DNA of 64,000 bases from positions 1 to 64,000 of the forward strand of contig CANFLS010000007.1 of NCBI GenBank assembly GCA_947447955.1. Direction: 5' to 3'. Position numbers and translations under genes: made by a program. The notes under the pieces were generated by a model, which searched no databases, had not been told where the DNA came from, and saw nothing but the letters and a program-made list of their open reading frames with translations. The first letter of the stretch is position 1, and each line of letters starts with the position of its first letter. Below, one piece after another: positions 16,621 to 25,812 of the stretch. The stretch is from Flavobacteriales bacterium. Its GTDB lineage: Bacteria; Bacteroidota; Bacteroidia; NS11-12g; UBA955.

Positions 16621-17559
16621 TTGATTCGAAAATTTATCATAAAATCTCTTGTTGCAACTGTGTTATTGTATGCAATTTATTTGATCGTAATTTTCACATA
16701 CTCCAATATCTTTCCAAATTCAAAATCACTTGTTTTAATAAACAAAAACGACGTAGAACATTCAGAAATAATAATTTCTGGTGACTCTCGGGCTGAATTT
16801 CAAATTGATCCTGCATTACTCAATCAATACACACAGAAAAATTGTATTAACGTTGCTGAATCTGCTTTTGATTTATTTTCTTTAACGGAACGATTAAAAA
16901 TATCATCCCTCAAAAACAAAACCTTTGTTGTTTCAAGCTCTTTTTGGCAAATCAACGACGGTTCAATCGACAAAGGATACATACGTGAGGAAGCGTTGTC
17001 TAAATTATCCTTCAAAGAGAAAATTACCTTGTATCAAAATCGTTTAACAGACCTCATTGAAGCGCAAAACAGTTTATTCATGCATCGATTTTTAAATACC
17101 GATACCTTTGTTTTGGGTAATAAAGATAAAAAACTTAACCGTGGTTACGGAATTTACCCTTGCAAATCGGTAGACCTTTCTGAAAATCATTTCAAAAATC
17201 ACCCATGGTACCTAAAACCAAAAATTGATGGAGTAAAACTTACACTTTTAAAAAGAGCTTTGTTAAACATGAAAAACATGCCTTTAAATACCTTTGTACT
17301 ATACAATGGCGTAGTTTGTCCGGAGTTTAAAAATGCAACCCAGAAGAATGGAATTTGGAACCTAGAAAAACAGTATAATGCCAAAATTTCTGAAATAATA
17401 CAAACGGAAAAAATTACAAATGTGCACTTTTTTAACTTAATTGAAAATAATGAATTCGAAAGTTCTGATTTTACCGACATTCAGCATACTTGTATTCATG
17501 GAAATGTCAAATTCACAAAACTGATTGCACGGTTATTACAAAACATAGGAAAGAGCTAA
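16621..17559 (+). CDS. Membrane-anchored SGNH-hydrolase-like protein
   Basis: About 312 residues. The open frame extends back into the tRNA and its terminator, so the start must be downstream; the first plausible codon is TTG 16621-16623 (LIRKFIIKSLVATV), followed at once by a membrane segment (about residues 10-28). After it comes IIISGDSRAEFQ, an SGNH block I (GDS with the serine nucleophile). Near the C-terminus FTDIQHTCIHGNVKF provides a D-x2-H pair in the block V position. Blocks II and III are not clear. A periplasmic esterase or acyl-transfer role is possible but unproven. The neighbours (tRNAs, an esterase-like gene) do not clarify the role. Confidence 0.55.
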   Translation: MIRKFIIKSLVATVLLYAIYLIVIFTYSNIFPNSKSLVLINKNDVEHSEIIISGDSRAEFQIDPALLNQYTQKNCINVAESAFDLFSLTERLKISSLKNKTFVVSSSFWQINDGSIDKGYIREEALSKLSFKEKITLYQNRLTDLIEAQNSLFMHRFLNTDTFVLGNKDKKLNRGYGIYPCKSVDLSENHFKNHPWYLKPKIDGVKLTLLKRALLNMKNMPLNTFVLYNGVVCPEFKNATQKNGIWNLEKQYNAKISEIIQTEKITNVHFFNLIENNEFESSDFTDIQHTCIHGNVKFTKLIARLLQNIGKS

Positions 17560-17592
17560 CTTGGTCTTAAGGAAACTCACAATAATTATTAA

Positions 17593-18549
17593 TTACTTTA
17601 GTAAAGTGTTAAAAAAATCTAACGCCATCAATCCACTTTTATTCCAAAATTGATAATCGTGGTTGGCATTTTTTACACTTACGAAGCGAATCTTTTTTGA
17701 TTTACAATTATCTAACGTGTAATTCCCCATAAACACACCTTCATTTGAATATTTTGGATGTGATGTCAATAAAAAGTCAATATTGAGTAGTTTCTCCAAT
17801 AAATTTATGGATTGATTAAACGGAACAATTTGATCGTTGGTTCCATGGGCTAAAAAAATATTGGTTTTAAATTCTTTTGCTCTTAGAGAAATATTGTTCG
17901 TACCTGACCATCGGAATGCATTTTTTTCATATTTACCCAAACAGTTTAACATCAGGCCATCATTTTTGTCTAATAATGGATTATAATCACCGCTGAGTCC
18001 CGCAACTCCTTTAAAGCATTCAGCGTGCTCCAATCCCAAAATAACTGCACCACGGGCTCCGGTTGACAATCCCAAAGCAAATGAATTGGAATTCTTCGTA
18101 AACCATCCAAATTTATTGAGCGGAGACAATACCGAATCGAACAACCATGTTCGGGTTGGATAGTTTTTATAGTCTTTGCGCATATCGGGATAAAAGCTAT
18201 CCATGTAAACACTTTTACCCATTTCCACAAACAGCAAAGCAAATTGATTGTTGAGTGCTGTTTTTGCAACCGAAGTTTTTGTAATCCAATCTAAATCGAG
18301 GTAATTCCATCCTGGCAATAGCAACAACACCCCTTTTATTTGTTTTGAGGGACAAATTATTTTGATTTGAAAAGGATGACTGTTGAAATTTACGAAATAG
18401 GAAGTATCAGATAACGTGCAGGGCTTTTCAAATTGGAAATTCAAAGATTTTCTTGGGACAGAAGATTTTTGTCCCTCAAAAGACTTTACTGCAATGAAAG
18501 CACAGAGTAATAAGAGTAATAGTGATATGGATTTCTTATTCAAAGTCAT
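17593..18549 (-). CDS. Exported alpha/beta-hydrolase (esterase-like)
   Basis: 318 residues with an N-terminal signal or anchor (MTLNKKSISLLLLLLCAF). The alpha/beta-hydrolase triad can be read: nucleophile Ser in GLSTGARGA near residue 157, Asp in HGTNDQIVPF near residue 238, and His in NANHDYQFW near residue 300. LLLLPGWNY near residue 80 supplies the oxyanion-loop region. The layout resembles esterase D/feruloyl-esterase-type enzymes; the substrate is unknown. Start is ATG 18547-18549; it overlaps the era stop by 14 bases, so translation is probably coupled. Two copies of the dispersed motif TTGAGGGACA lie inside it in opposite orientations, at 18345 and 18470. Confidence 0.75.
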   Translation of the reverse strand: MTLNKKSISLLLLLLCAFIAVKSFEGQKSSVPRKSLNFQFEKPCTLSDTSYFVNFNSHPFQIKIICPSKQIKGVLLLLPGWNYLDLDWITKTSVAKTALNNQFALLFVEMGKSVYMDSFYPDMRKDYKNYPTRTWLFDSVLSPLNKFGWFTKNSNSFALGLSTGARGAVILGLEHAECFKGVAGLSGDYNPLLDKNDGLMLNCLGKYEKNAFRWSGTNNISLRAKEFKTNIFLAHGTNDQIVPFNQSINLLEKLLNIDFLLTSHPKYSNEGVFMGNYTLDNCKSKKIRFVSVKNANHDYQFWNKSGLMALDFFNTLLK

Positions 18550-19429
18550 AGCCAAATTGCTTTAGCATGTTTTGATTATTTCTCCAATCTTCTCTCACTT
18601 TCACAAAAAGCTCAATGTACACTTGTTTACCGAAAAATATTTCCAAATCTTTTCTTGCATTGATACCCAAACGCTTGATTGTTTGTCCGCCGGTTCCAAT
18701 CAAAATTGGTTTTTGCGATTCACGTTCCACAATAATTTCACAACTCATACGAATGATTTTTTCAGCTTCTTTAAAAGCTAAAGTAGAAACTTCACAGGCA
18801 TAAGGAATTTCTTCACTATAAATCTTTAAAATATTATTTCTAATAATTTCATTCACAAAGAATCTTTCAGACCTATCTGTCAACTGATCTGGTGGAAAAT
18901 AAGGAGGATGAGGTGGTAAAAACGAAACAATATAACGTTCTAAGGTATCCGTTTCAAAACCGTTAAGGGCAGAAATACTTAGGTAAACATCGGCTTCAAA
19001 TTCTTCTTTCAACTGAACCAATGCAGACTCTAATTCTTCCTGATTTGAAGTATCTATTTTATTGATGCAAATAATTTTCTTTGCTTTGGCTTGGTGGAAT
19101 TTTTCTTTGATATCTTCAGAAAACTCTTTACCATGGATATCTATCAGCAACACCAAAACATCACTATCTCTTACACTTTCATTCACAAAATGCATCATTT
19201 TTTCATGCATTCCATAACTTGTTTTGGTTAAAATACCAGGGGTATCGCTATAAACAATTTGGTAGTTCTCTCCGTTTTTTACGCCAATAATTCTATGACG
19301 GGTAGTTTGTGCTTTGGGATTAACAATGGCTAAGGCTTCACCTAATAGATGATTATAAAGGGTACTTTTACCGGCATTGGGCATACCAATGATACTTACA
19401 AACCCGGAATTAAATGGTGATTCTGACAC
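18536..19429 (-). CDS. era: GTPase Era
   Basis: Essential GTPase that binds the 3' end of 16S rRNA during 30S maturation. The 297-residue protein has G1 GMPNAGKST near residue 16, G3 DTPGI near residue 59, G4 NKID near residue 122 and G5 SALNG. The C-terminal KH domain has the GTGGQTIKRLGINARKDLE segment typical of Era. The start is GTG 19427-19429 (VSESPFNSG); no ATG is available, and a perfect TAACTTTG -7 box ends only 4 bases upstream, which supports this start. It overlaps the downstream hydrolase gene. Confidence 0.95.
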   Translation of the reverse strand: MSESPFNSGFVSIIGMPNAGKSTLYNHLLGEALAIVNPKAQTTRHRIIGVKNGENYQIVYSDTPGILTKTSYGMHEKMMHFVNESVRDSDVLVLLIDIHGKEFSEDIKEKFHQAKAKKIICINKIDTSNQEELESALVQLKEEFEADVYLSISALNGFETDTLERYIVSFLPPHPPYFPPDQLTDRSERFFVNEIIRNNILKIYSEEIPYACEVSTLAFKEAEKIIRMSCEIIVERESQKPILIGTGGQTIKRLGINARKDLEIFFGKQVYIELFVKVREDWRNNQNMLKQFGYDFE

Positions 19430-19433
19430 CCTT

Positions 19434-19441
19434 CAAAGTTA
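19434..19441 (-). promoter_or_regulatory. -7 promoter box of era
   Basis: TAACTTTG on the minus strand, 4 bases before the GTG start, suggests a leaderless or near-leaderless mRNA. It lies between the stop of the upstream TPR-LuxR gene and era. Confidence 0.6.
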
Positions 19442-19448
19442 ATACAAG

Positions 19449-21383
19449 TTATTCGGAAGAACGCAGGTTTGGATTTTTCTTATTTAAAAGAACTTCCTTC
19501 CAATTATCATCAATGCCCATTTTCTTGCGAATACTGGTTCTGGCGTTATTTACATATTGACTTGTTAATCCCAATAAACCTGCAATTTCTTTGGTAGGAT
19601 ATCCATTCACACTCAATACAAAAATCCTTTTTTCGGTAATGCTTAAAAGCGCAATTTCAGGGAAATCTAGCTGAATATCTGAATAATCTTCGAGCAACTT
19701 ATCTGCCAATTGAGGTTGGGCATCAGAAACAGCATTCTGTATATTCAAAAACTCCGACCTAACTTCTTTTATTCCTGTATGATAATTACTTTCATTTATT
19801 GATAAAAGCAATTTATTGATAGATTCAACCTTGGTAATGATCATTTTCGAAAGGGTAATAATTCGGTTATTTAAATCATTTTCTGTAGTAAGATTTTCGG
19901 CAAGCAATTTTTCATTTTCTAGTTCTTTCACCAACAATTGCTCCCTCAATACACTGTGTTTTCTTTCTCTATAAACCACATAAAGAATTAATATACTTAA
20001 CAAAATGAGCAAAATAGTAAAAACTTGGAAAATTCTGGTTTGCTTATTTTGACTCTCTAATTCTTTTTTACTCGATTCAATTTGGTCTATCAAGTTTCCC
20101 AATCTCATTTTCTCGGCCAAATCTGCATGGCGAGATTCTCTTTCTTGATCATAGAATTTATTTTTAAGATCCAAAGCAATTTTTGATATTAGTAACGCAT
20201 TTTTAAAATCACCTGCATTTTCATAGAGTCCCGCTTTAATAAAATAAAGTGGGTAATTATTAAAATCTTTTTGTAATTCTAGGTCACCGCCAGCTTGTTT
20301 TTCCAAATTTATAAAATCATTTATTGACAAAAACTGAGGATTTTCTTTGATATACTTAAGCAAATAATCAGCAATTTCAATGAATGAATAGGGAAATTCA
20401 TCAATGACTAATTTTCTATTATCAATTAATAATTTGCTAAAATTCTGATTTTGATTATTTGCTTGAGTTAACAGTATACGAAGAAAATTCATTTTAAGTT
20501 GTGCAACTGGAGCAACATTATTTATCTCATCAATACATATTTTACTCTCCTTCCATTTCTTTTCTCCTTGATATAACAATGCCCTATTGATAAATATCAA
20601 TTGGCCCTCATAAGTGCTTTTATCTAATTTTAATTTTTCAAAATGTTTAGACCAAAATATTTCAGCATCACTGTAATTTTTCTCAGTTATCATGATACTA
20701 AACATATTATTTAGCAAAATCAAATTATCAATATCCTGAGTGGGTAAAACCTTTAGAGCTTGCTCAAAATAAAGTTGCGCAGAACCTTGAAGCATTTTAC
20801 TGTTCATCACATAACCCAAATTCACTGCGAAGAAATAAACAAAATGTTTCTTCTTAGATTTCATGGCAATATCATAACCCAATCTACTATAATACAAACC
20901 AGTATCAATTTCACTATTCATTAAATAGCCTGTAGACAAATTCCCCAAACTGTTCAATAAGATATTGGTATCTTTTAAATCAACACCAATTTCAAGTGCT
21001 TGTTTTTGGCCTTTATAAAAACTATCCGAACTAATTTTATACATATTCAATCTACTCGAAAGAATTTTGTAAAAAGCCAACGCGAGTTTGTTGTTTTGCT
21101 TTGAGGCAACATGATAGTAATTGTTTAATAAACTTTTAAATTCCTTATTTGTATCCTTCTGCGAAAATTTAAACAACAAGGTATTTCCAACAGGATTTTC
21201 ATACTCACCAACAATTTCCGTTTTAAGGAACATTCTCGCGGAATCATAAGAATAATGTTTACTGGGATTGTTGTTGCGATTATTGTCGTTATTCAATAAA
21301 AAGACAAAAGAAATAACTACCAAAATAAAAGCCACAAAGAATAATTTGTTTTTAAAGATTTTAAGTAATTTTGATGGCTGCAT
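19449..21383 (-). CDS. Membrane TPR protein with LuxR-type DNA-binding domain
   Basis: 644 residues. There is an N-terminal membrane segment (about 12-30), a long helical region of TPR-like repeats (about 75-420), a second membrane helix near 452-472 (FQVFTILLILLSILILYVVY), a coiled-coil linker, and a C-terminal HTH. The HTH reads LSITEKRIFVLSVNGYPTKEIAGLLGLTSQYVNNARTSIRKKMG with the usual KEIA...S..YV...R..IRKK helices. The layout predicts an extracytoplasmic TPR sensor joined to a cytoplasmic DNA-binding domain, a one-component design frequent in Bacteroidetes. Start is ATG 21381-21383; TATATTTG ends 3 bases upstream. It is divergent from the GH16 gene, a possible target, but that is only proximity. 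Confidence 0.8.
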   Translation of the reverse strand: MQPSKLLKIFKNKLFFVAFILVVISFVFLLNNDNNRNNNPSKHYSYDSARMFLKTEIVGEYENPVGNTLLFKFSQKDTNKEFKSLLNNYYHVASKQNNKLALAFYKILSSRLNMYKISSDSFYKGQKQALEIGVDLKDTNILLNSLGNLSTGYLMNSEIDTGLYYSRLGYDIAMKSKKKHFVYFFAVNLGYVMNSKMLQGSAQLYFEQALKVLPTQDIDNLILLNNMFSIMITEKNYSDAEIFWSKHFEKLKLDKSTYEGQLIFINRALLYQGEKKWKESKICIDEINNVAPVAQLKMNFLRILLTQANNQNQNFSKLLIDNRKLVIDEFPYSFIEIADYLLKYIKENPQFLSINDFINLEKQAGGDLELQKDFNNYPLYFIKAGLYENAGDFKNALLISKIALDLKNKFYDQERESRHADLAEKMRLGNLIDQIESSKKELESQNKQTRIFQVFTILLILLSILILYVVYRERKHSVLREQLLVKELENEKLLAENLTTENDLNNRIITLSKMIITKVESINKLLLSINESNYHTGIKEVRSEFLNIQNAVSDAQPQLADKLLEDYSDIQLDFPEIALLSITEKRIFVLSVNGYPTKEIAGLLGLTSQYVNNARTSIRKKMGIDDNWKEVLLNKKNPNLRSSE

Positions 21384-21386
21384 ATT

Positions 21387-21394
21387 CAAATATA
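21387..21394 (-). promoter_or_regulatory. -7 promoter box of the TPR-LuxR gene
   Basis: TATATTTG on the minus strand ends 3 bases before the ATG. The same TATATTTGAATATG arrangement occurs before the pirin gene at 40275-40288. Confidence 0.6.
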
Positions 21395-21484
21395 ACAAAA
21401 TATCATTTTAAATTGAACAAATAGCAAGAATTAGGCTCAATCAAAATTATAATATTTAAAAAAACTAAAAAGAAAATATCCAAT

Positions 21485-22435
21485 ATGGATAATAGAAAAT
21501 TAAAACAAAAAATATACGCCCTATTCTTTTCATCCATTTTTATGTTCCCTTTATTTTTGGGCGCTCAAAACAATAGTGACAGCACAAAAAAAGGATATTT
21601 GAGGGCTCAAATTGCTTTGTTTTGCAAAAACACTTTCGATTTTAGAAATACGTTTTCTAGAAAAAAATATAACATTGCAACGAAAAATTCGGAAAATTTG
21701 ATATTACCGGAAAATTGCAAGAACTACCACAGAACATTTGTAGACTCATTCAATAATTTCGATCAAACAAAGTGGTCGGCAGGTCAACCATGGGGCCGAT
21801 ACCATCCATCATTCCCACATCAATATTACGGCGATAGCCAAATATTTGTAAAAGACGGCATTCTTCATTTACTAAATGAACGCAAACCTTTCACTTTTAA
21901 CAAAAACAAAAACGATTCTATAACAATACCTTATGGAACAGGCTTAATTAATTCATTTAATCAAAAGTGTTTTCAATATGGGTATTTTGCAATTCGAAGC
22001 AAAAATCCGGTGGGACCAGGCACATGGCCAGCTTTTTGGTTAACTGGCAAAAATAATTGGCCCCCAGAAATTGATATTTTCGAAATGTATGGAGGTCCTG
22101 ATGGAAATAACATTCACCGTCAAACAATGACAATTCATGTTGGCAAAGTAGAAACACGCACCAAAAGAATGATTTTAAAGGCGATGACAATGCCTAAAAA
22201 TACGGATTCAATATTTCATATTTACGCCTGTCATTGGGAACCAAAAAAGATTACCTTCTACACCGATGGTGTAAAAATAAAAACAGTAAGATTGAGTAAA
22301 TGGATGAGGCAGTTTTACAAAGAACCTATGTATTTGATTGTCAATAATGCTTTAGATCACAACTATTTGAAAGAAATCAGCACAGCAAAAATGCCGCAAG
22401 ATTTCCAAGTAGATTGGGTTCAAGTATATCAATAA
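21485..22435 (+). CDS. Secreted glycoside hydrolase family 16 protein
   Basis: 316 residues with a signal peptide (KIYALFFSSIFMFPLFLGAQ). The GH16 fold is recognised by VDSFNNFDQTKWSAGQP near residue 84, PVGPGTWPAFWLTG near residue 178 and the catalytic motif PPEIDIFEM (ExDxxE: nucleophile Glu, assisting Asp, acid/base Glu) near residue 196. HIYACHWEPKKITFYTDGV and the final VDWVQVYQ are also typical. Both catalytic glutamates are present, so activity is expected on a beta-glucan or galactan, not further resolved. No T9SS tail is present, so it is probably periplasmic or outer-membrane associated. Its 3' end is 4 bases from convergent rfbA, and it sits opposite the membrane LuxR regulator. 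Confidence 0.88.
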   Translation: MDNRKLKQKIYALFFSSIFMFPLFLGAQNNSDSTKKGYLRAQIALFCKNTFDFRNTFSRKKYNIATKNSENLILPENCKNYHRTFVDSFNNFDQTKWSAGQPWGRYHPSFPHQYYGDSQIFVKDGILHLLNERKPFTFNKNKNDSITIPYGTGLINSFNQKCFQYGYFAIRSKNPVGPGTWPAFWLTGKNNWPPEIDIFEMYGGPDGNNIHRQTMTIHVGKVETRTKRMILKAMTMPKNTDSIFHIYACHWEPKKITFYTDGVKIKTVRLSKWMRQFYKEPMYLIVNNALDHNYLKEISTAKMPQDFQVDWVQVYQ

Positions 22436-22439
22436 TAAA

Positions 22440-23309
22440 TCAATATTTACGAGAAACTATTTTCTCTAAATATTCACCGTAACCACTTTTTCTCAATGGC
22501 TTTGCAATTTCAATTAATTGCTCCGCAGTAATAAAGCCTTGTCTCCAAGCTATTTCTTCAATACAGCCTATTTTAAGCCCTTGACGCTCTTCAATCACTT
22601 GAACATATTGACCTGCCTGCATCAATGAATTAAAGGTCCCTGTATCAAGCCAAGCGGTACCTCTGCTCATAATGCGCACTTGCAACTCACCTTTTTCGAG
22701 GTAAACCTTGTTTACATCGGTAATTTCTAGTTCTCCCCTTGGTGAAGGTTCCAAATTTTTCGCAATTTCTACCACTTGATTGTCGTAGAAATACAAACCA
22801 GGAACGGCATAATTAGATTTAGGATTTTCAGGCTTCTCTTCAATACTTATGGCTTGTAGTTGTTCGTTAAAATCAACAACACCATATCTCTCAGGATCAG
22901 AAACATGATAAGCAAATACAATTCCCCCATTAGGATCAACAGAACTATTTAAAGTATCCTGTAAATTAGATCCAAAAAAAATATTATCACCCAATATCAA
23001 CGCAACTGAATCATCGCCAATAAAATCAGCACCCAAAACAAATGCTTGTGCCAATCCATCTGGAGATGGTTGCACACAATATTCAAATTTGCAACCAATT
23101 CTAGACCCATCGCCCAATAACTTTTCGAAATTTGGCAAATCGTGGGGTGTAGAAATAATCAGTATTTCATTAATTCCCGCCATCATCAAAACCGATAACG
23201 GATAATAAATCATTGGTTTGTCATAAACAGGCATTAACTGTTTACTCACAGCCAATGTTAACGGATGTAATCTGGTACCAGAACCTCCAGCGAGAATAAT
23301 TCCCTTCAT
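22440..23309 (-). CDS. rfbA: Glucose-1-phosphate thymidylyltransferase
   Basis: First step of dTDP-rhamnose synthesis: glucose 1-phosphate + dTTP to dTDP-glucose. The 289-residue protein begins [18 protein letters not shown] (nucleotide-binding signature) and contains [25 protein letters not shown], the [20 protein letters not shown] segment and [10 protein letters not shown]. Length is normal for the short RmlA form. It is separated from rfbB by about 18 kb. The gap to tyrS upstream is 56 bases and no promoter box was recognised. Confidence 0.95.
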   Translation of the reverse strand: MKGIILAGGSGTRLHPLTLAVSKQLMPVYDKPMIYYPLSVLMMAGINEILIISTPHDLPNFEKLLGDGSRIGCKFEYCVQPSPDGLAQAFVLGADFIGDDSVALILGDNIFFGSNLQDTLNSSVDPNGGIVFAYHVSDPERYGVVDFNEQLQAISIEEKPENPKSNYAVPGLYFYDNQVVEIAKNLEPSPRGELEITDVNKVYLEKGELQVRIMSRGTAWLDTGTFNSLMQAGQYVQVIEERQGLKIGCIEEIAWRQGFITAEQLIEIAKPLRKSGYGEYLEKIVSRKY

Positions 23310-23365
23310 GCTACGAATATATTATTAAAAATTAAGAGGATTTGAAAAACCTTGTGAACGGTATG

Positions 23366-24664
23366 TTAAACTATTTCAACAACGTAGTATTGCTTTTTGC
23401 CTTTTTGAGCCAAAATATATTTTCCATGCAACAAATATGACGTATCAATGGTTCCATTTACATCGGTAAATTTCTCTTTATTGATTGAAAATCCATTCGC
23501 CTGAATCATTTTTCTTGCCTCTCCTTTTGATGCAAATACTTGTGTGTTGGTTGCCAAGAAATCTAAAATACCAATTCCTTGAGTAAAATCACTCTGAGTA
23601 ATTGTGAATTTCTCCATCCCATCTAAAGAAGATGAAAGGGTTTCTTCATTGAGGGACAAAAGATCGTCTTTGCTACCATTTCCGAAGAAAATATCGGTGG
23701 CTTTGAGTGCCATTTCTAGATCTTCTTTGGCATGTACCCGAATGGTTAATTCTTCAGCCAAGGCTTTTTGCAACTCTCTTTTAAATTCATTGCCAACATG
23801 AGAATCAATTAAAGACTGTATTTCAGCTCTTGTTTTTAATGAATAAATTTTAATGAATTTAATAGCGTCCTCGTCGGCAACATTGAGCCAAAACTGATAA
23901 AACTTAAATGGACTTGTTTTTTTAGGATCTAACCAAACGTTTCCACCTTCACTTTTTCCAAATTTCGTGCCATCCGACTTGGTAACCAACGGCGCAGTTA
24001 TGGCAAAAGCTTCACCACCTTCCATTCGGCGTATCAATTCAGTACCAGTGGTAATATTTCCCCACTGATCACTTCCACCCATTTGAAGTTTGCAACCTTC
24101 ATTTTTGTATAAATGAACAAAATCATAGCCTTGAACCAATTGATAACTAAATTCGGTAAAAGACAAACCACCAGATTCCAATCTGTTTTTAACACTGTCT
24201 TTACCCATCATGTAACTTACAGTAATGTGTTTTCCAACATCACGAATGAAGTCTAGGAAATTCCAATCTTTAAACCAATCGTAATTATTTACAAGTTTTG
24301 CAGCATTTGAACCATTTTCAAAGTCCAAAAACTTCATTAATTGTTTCTTTTGACCTTCTAAGTTTGCATTTAAACTATCAAGATCGAGTAATTTACGCTC
24401 AGCGCTTTTTCCACTAGGATCGCCAACCATACCGGTAGCTCCGCCAACCAAAGCAACGGGCTTATGACCTGCTTTTTGAAAAAGCGTCAACATCATAATG
24501 GGAACCATGTTGCCAATATGAAGTGAATCGGCTGTTGGATCAAATCCAATATAAGCTGTAACTTGTTCTTTGGTTAAAAGTTCTTGGGTACCAGGAATGG
24601 CATCATGCAATAAACCTCTCCATTGAAGTTCTTCAATAAAATCAAAATTGGGTGTAAAGGACAT
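23366..24664 (-). CDS. tyrS: Tyrosyl-tRNA synthetase
   Basis: Charges tRNA-Tyr. The 432-residue class I synthetase has YIGFDPTADSLHIGNMVP with the HIGH box near residue 46, QLVQGYDFVHLYKNEGC, QMGGSDQWGNIT and the KMSKS-type loop KFGKSEGGNVWL near residue 234. A C-terminal S4-like RNA-binding domain (ASKGEARKMIQANGFSINKE) completes it. It follows the small membrane protein gene by 6 bases, so the two are probably co-transcribed. A copy of TTGAGGGACA lies inside at 23649. Confidence 0.96.
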   Translation of the reverse strand: MSFTPNFDFIEELQWRGLLHDAIPGTQELLTKEQVTAYIGFDPTADSLHIGNMVPIMMLTLFQKAGHKPVALVGGATGMVGDPSGKSAERKLLDLDSLNANLEGQKKQLMKFLDFENGSNAAKLVNNYDWFKDWNFLDFIRDVGKHITVSYMMGKDSVKNRLESGGLSFTEFSYQLVQGYDFVHLYKNEGCKLQMGGSDQWGNITTGTELIRRMEGGEAFAITAPLVTKSDGTKFGKSEGGNVWLDPKKTSPFKFYQFWLNVADEDAIKFIKIYSLKTRAEIQSLIDSHVGNEFKRELQKALAEELTIRVHAKEDLEMALKATDIFFGNGSKDDLLSLNEETLSSSLDGMEKFTITQSDFTQGIGILDFLATNTQVFASKGEARKMIQANGFSINKEKFTDVNGTIDTSYLLHGKYILAQKGKKQYYVVEIV

Positions 24665-24670
24665 AAAAAG

Positions 24671-25105
24671 TTATTCGGAAATTGTCTTTGTCTCTATGGT
24701 TTCAGAAATGTATTTTTTCAAATCATCTACTTGCTCATCATCCAAACCACTTGTTTGAAAACAAACAACTTGAGCAGATTCTTTAATCATGAAATTGATT
24801 TCAAAAACCAAATAATCTATTCTCTGCATATAATTCCAAGGCACAAATACATAGTTTGAAAAGAAATGTTGACGAAAAGAAATTCCTTCAGCATTTGCTT
24901 TCACAAAATACTCTCCGGTTCTCTTTTTATAAATCAAAAAAGCAATTGGTATAGCAAATGACAACCATAATATTCCTCCAATTGCATGAAAGATACCATA
25001 GTGAAAGGCCCATCCCACAAAAACTAAAACGGCAAGAACGGCAAGCGCCGGCATTTCTGCACGTTTTTTGGGTATGGAAAAATAAATTTCCTTCGTTTCA
25101 GACAT
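24671..25105 (-). CDS. Small membrane protein with two transmembrane helices
   Basis: 144 residues, not recognised. Two hydrophobic segments lie at about 20-38 and 41-58, followed by a soluble C-terminal part with FSNYVFVPWNYMQRIDYLVFE. This pattern of two helices then a beta-rich domain with a PWNYM-x-RID segment resembles bacterial PH-like membrane proteins, a weak analogy. Its start overlaps the stop of the upstream T9SS protein gene by one base (TAATG), so it is translationally coupled. Its link with that secreted protein is not understood. Confidence 0.6.
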   Translation of the reverse strand: MSETKEIYFSIPKKRAEMPALAVLAVLVFVGWAFHYGIFHAIGGILWLSFAIPIAFLIYKKRTGEYFVKANAEGISFRQHFFSNYVFVPWNYMQRIDYLVFEINFMIKESAQVVCFQTSGLDDEQVDDLKKYISETIETKTISE

Positions 25106-25806
25106 TAATCTACAACCAATTTGATGGATTTATTACCACAAACCACCGAGTAAATACCAGATTTAAGCAAACGAGAATCGAAAGAATATCCCATTTGGTT
25201 TTTAGATAAATCAACATTTAACAATTGGCCTACAGCATTGTAAATTCTTGGTTGAACCAAACTTGTGATATAAGTTAATCCAGATGTTGGATTTGGGTAA
25301 ACATTCAATTCATTCAAGTTGATCATTTTTGCACCGGCTGAACCTGCAACATTAATGGCAAATGAACGAATGGTATCGGTAGTAGAATAAGGAATGATTC
25401 CAGAAATTTTTGCATAAATCATAATTGCCACTTTCAGTGGGAAAACACCAGACTCAGTTGGTGTACCTTTTATTACAGCACAACTCAGTGCTTTTGGAGT
25501 AAATGCACAAGATGGATTTAGGCAGTTGTAAGTTAGACCATTAGGCAATCCAAGAAAACCAGTAATTTTCATAGAATCGATGTAAACTTTTACAACTGTT
25601 GCACCTTGTTTTACCGTGGTATCTTTAAATGCAAGAACAGTAATAGATTGCGAGTATGCTTTGTTGATTTGAGCATCCTGCAATTTATTAGGAAGAAATC
25701 CCGGAGCTTTCAAATTTGTATCAGGCGTACAAACTTGCGCTTTAGCAAAATTCAGACTCATGCTGATTGTTGCAATTACCAAAAAACTTAAAAACTTTCG
25801 TATCAT
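25105..25806 (-). CDS. Secreted protein with T9SS sorting domain, otherwise unknown
   Basis: 233 residues with a clear signal peptide (KFLSFLVIATISMSLNFAKAQ) and a C-terminal sorting domain of about 70 residues that starts LNELNVYPNPTSG and ends SGIYSVVCGNKSIKLVVD. The middle has four cysteines, in VCTPDTN, YNCLNPSCAF and LSCAVIKG, which could form disulfides; LPNGLTYNC and GTPTESGVFPLKV give it an Ig/putative-binding look. No enzymatic motif. It is divergent from a TonB-dependent receptor with only 6 bases between the two frames, so the promoters must lie within coding sequence or the receptor's true start is farther in. Confidence 0.7.
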   Translation of the reverse strand: MIRKFLSFLVIATISMSLNFAKAQVCTPDTNLKAPGFLPNKLQDAQINKAYSQSITVLAFKDTTVKQGATVVKVYIDSMKITGFLGLPNGLTYNCLNPSCAFTPKALSCAVIKGTPTESGVFPLKVAIMIYAKISGIIPYSTTDTIRSFAINVAGSAGAKMINLNELNVYPNPTSGLTYITSLVQPRIYNAVGQLLNVDLSKNQMGYSFDSRLLKSGIYSVVCGNKSIKLVVD

Positions 25807-25812
25807 TGTAGT

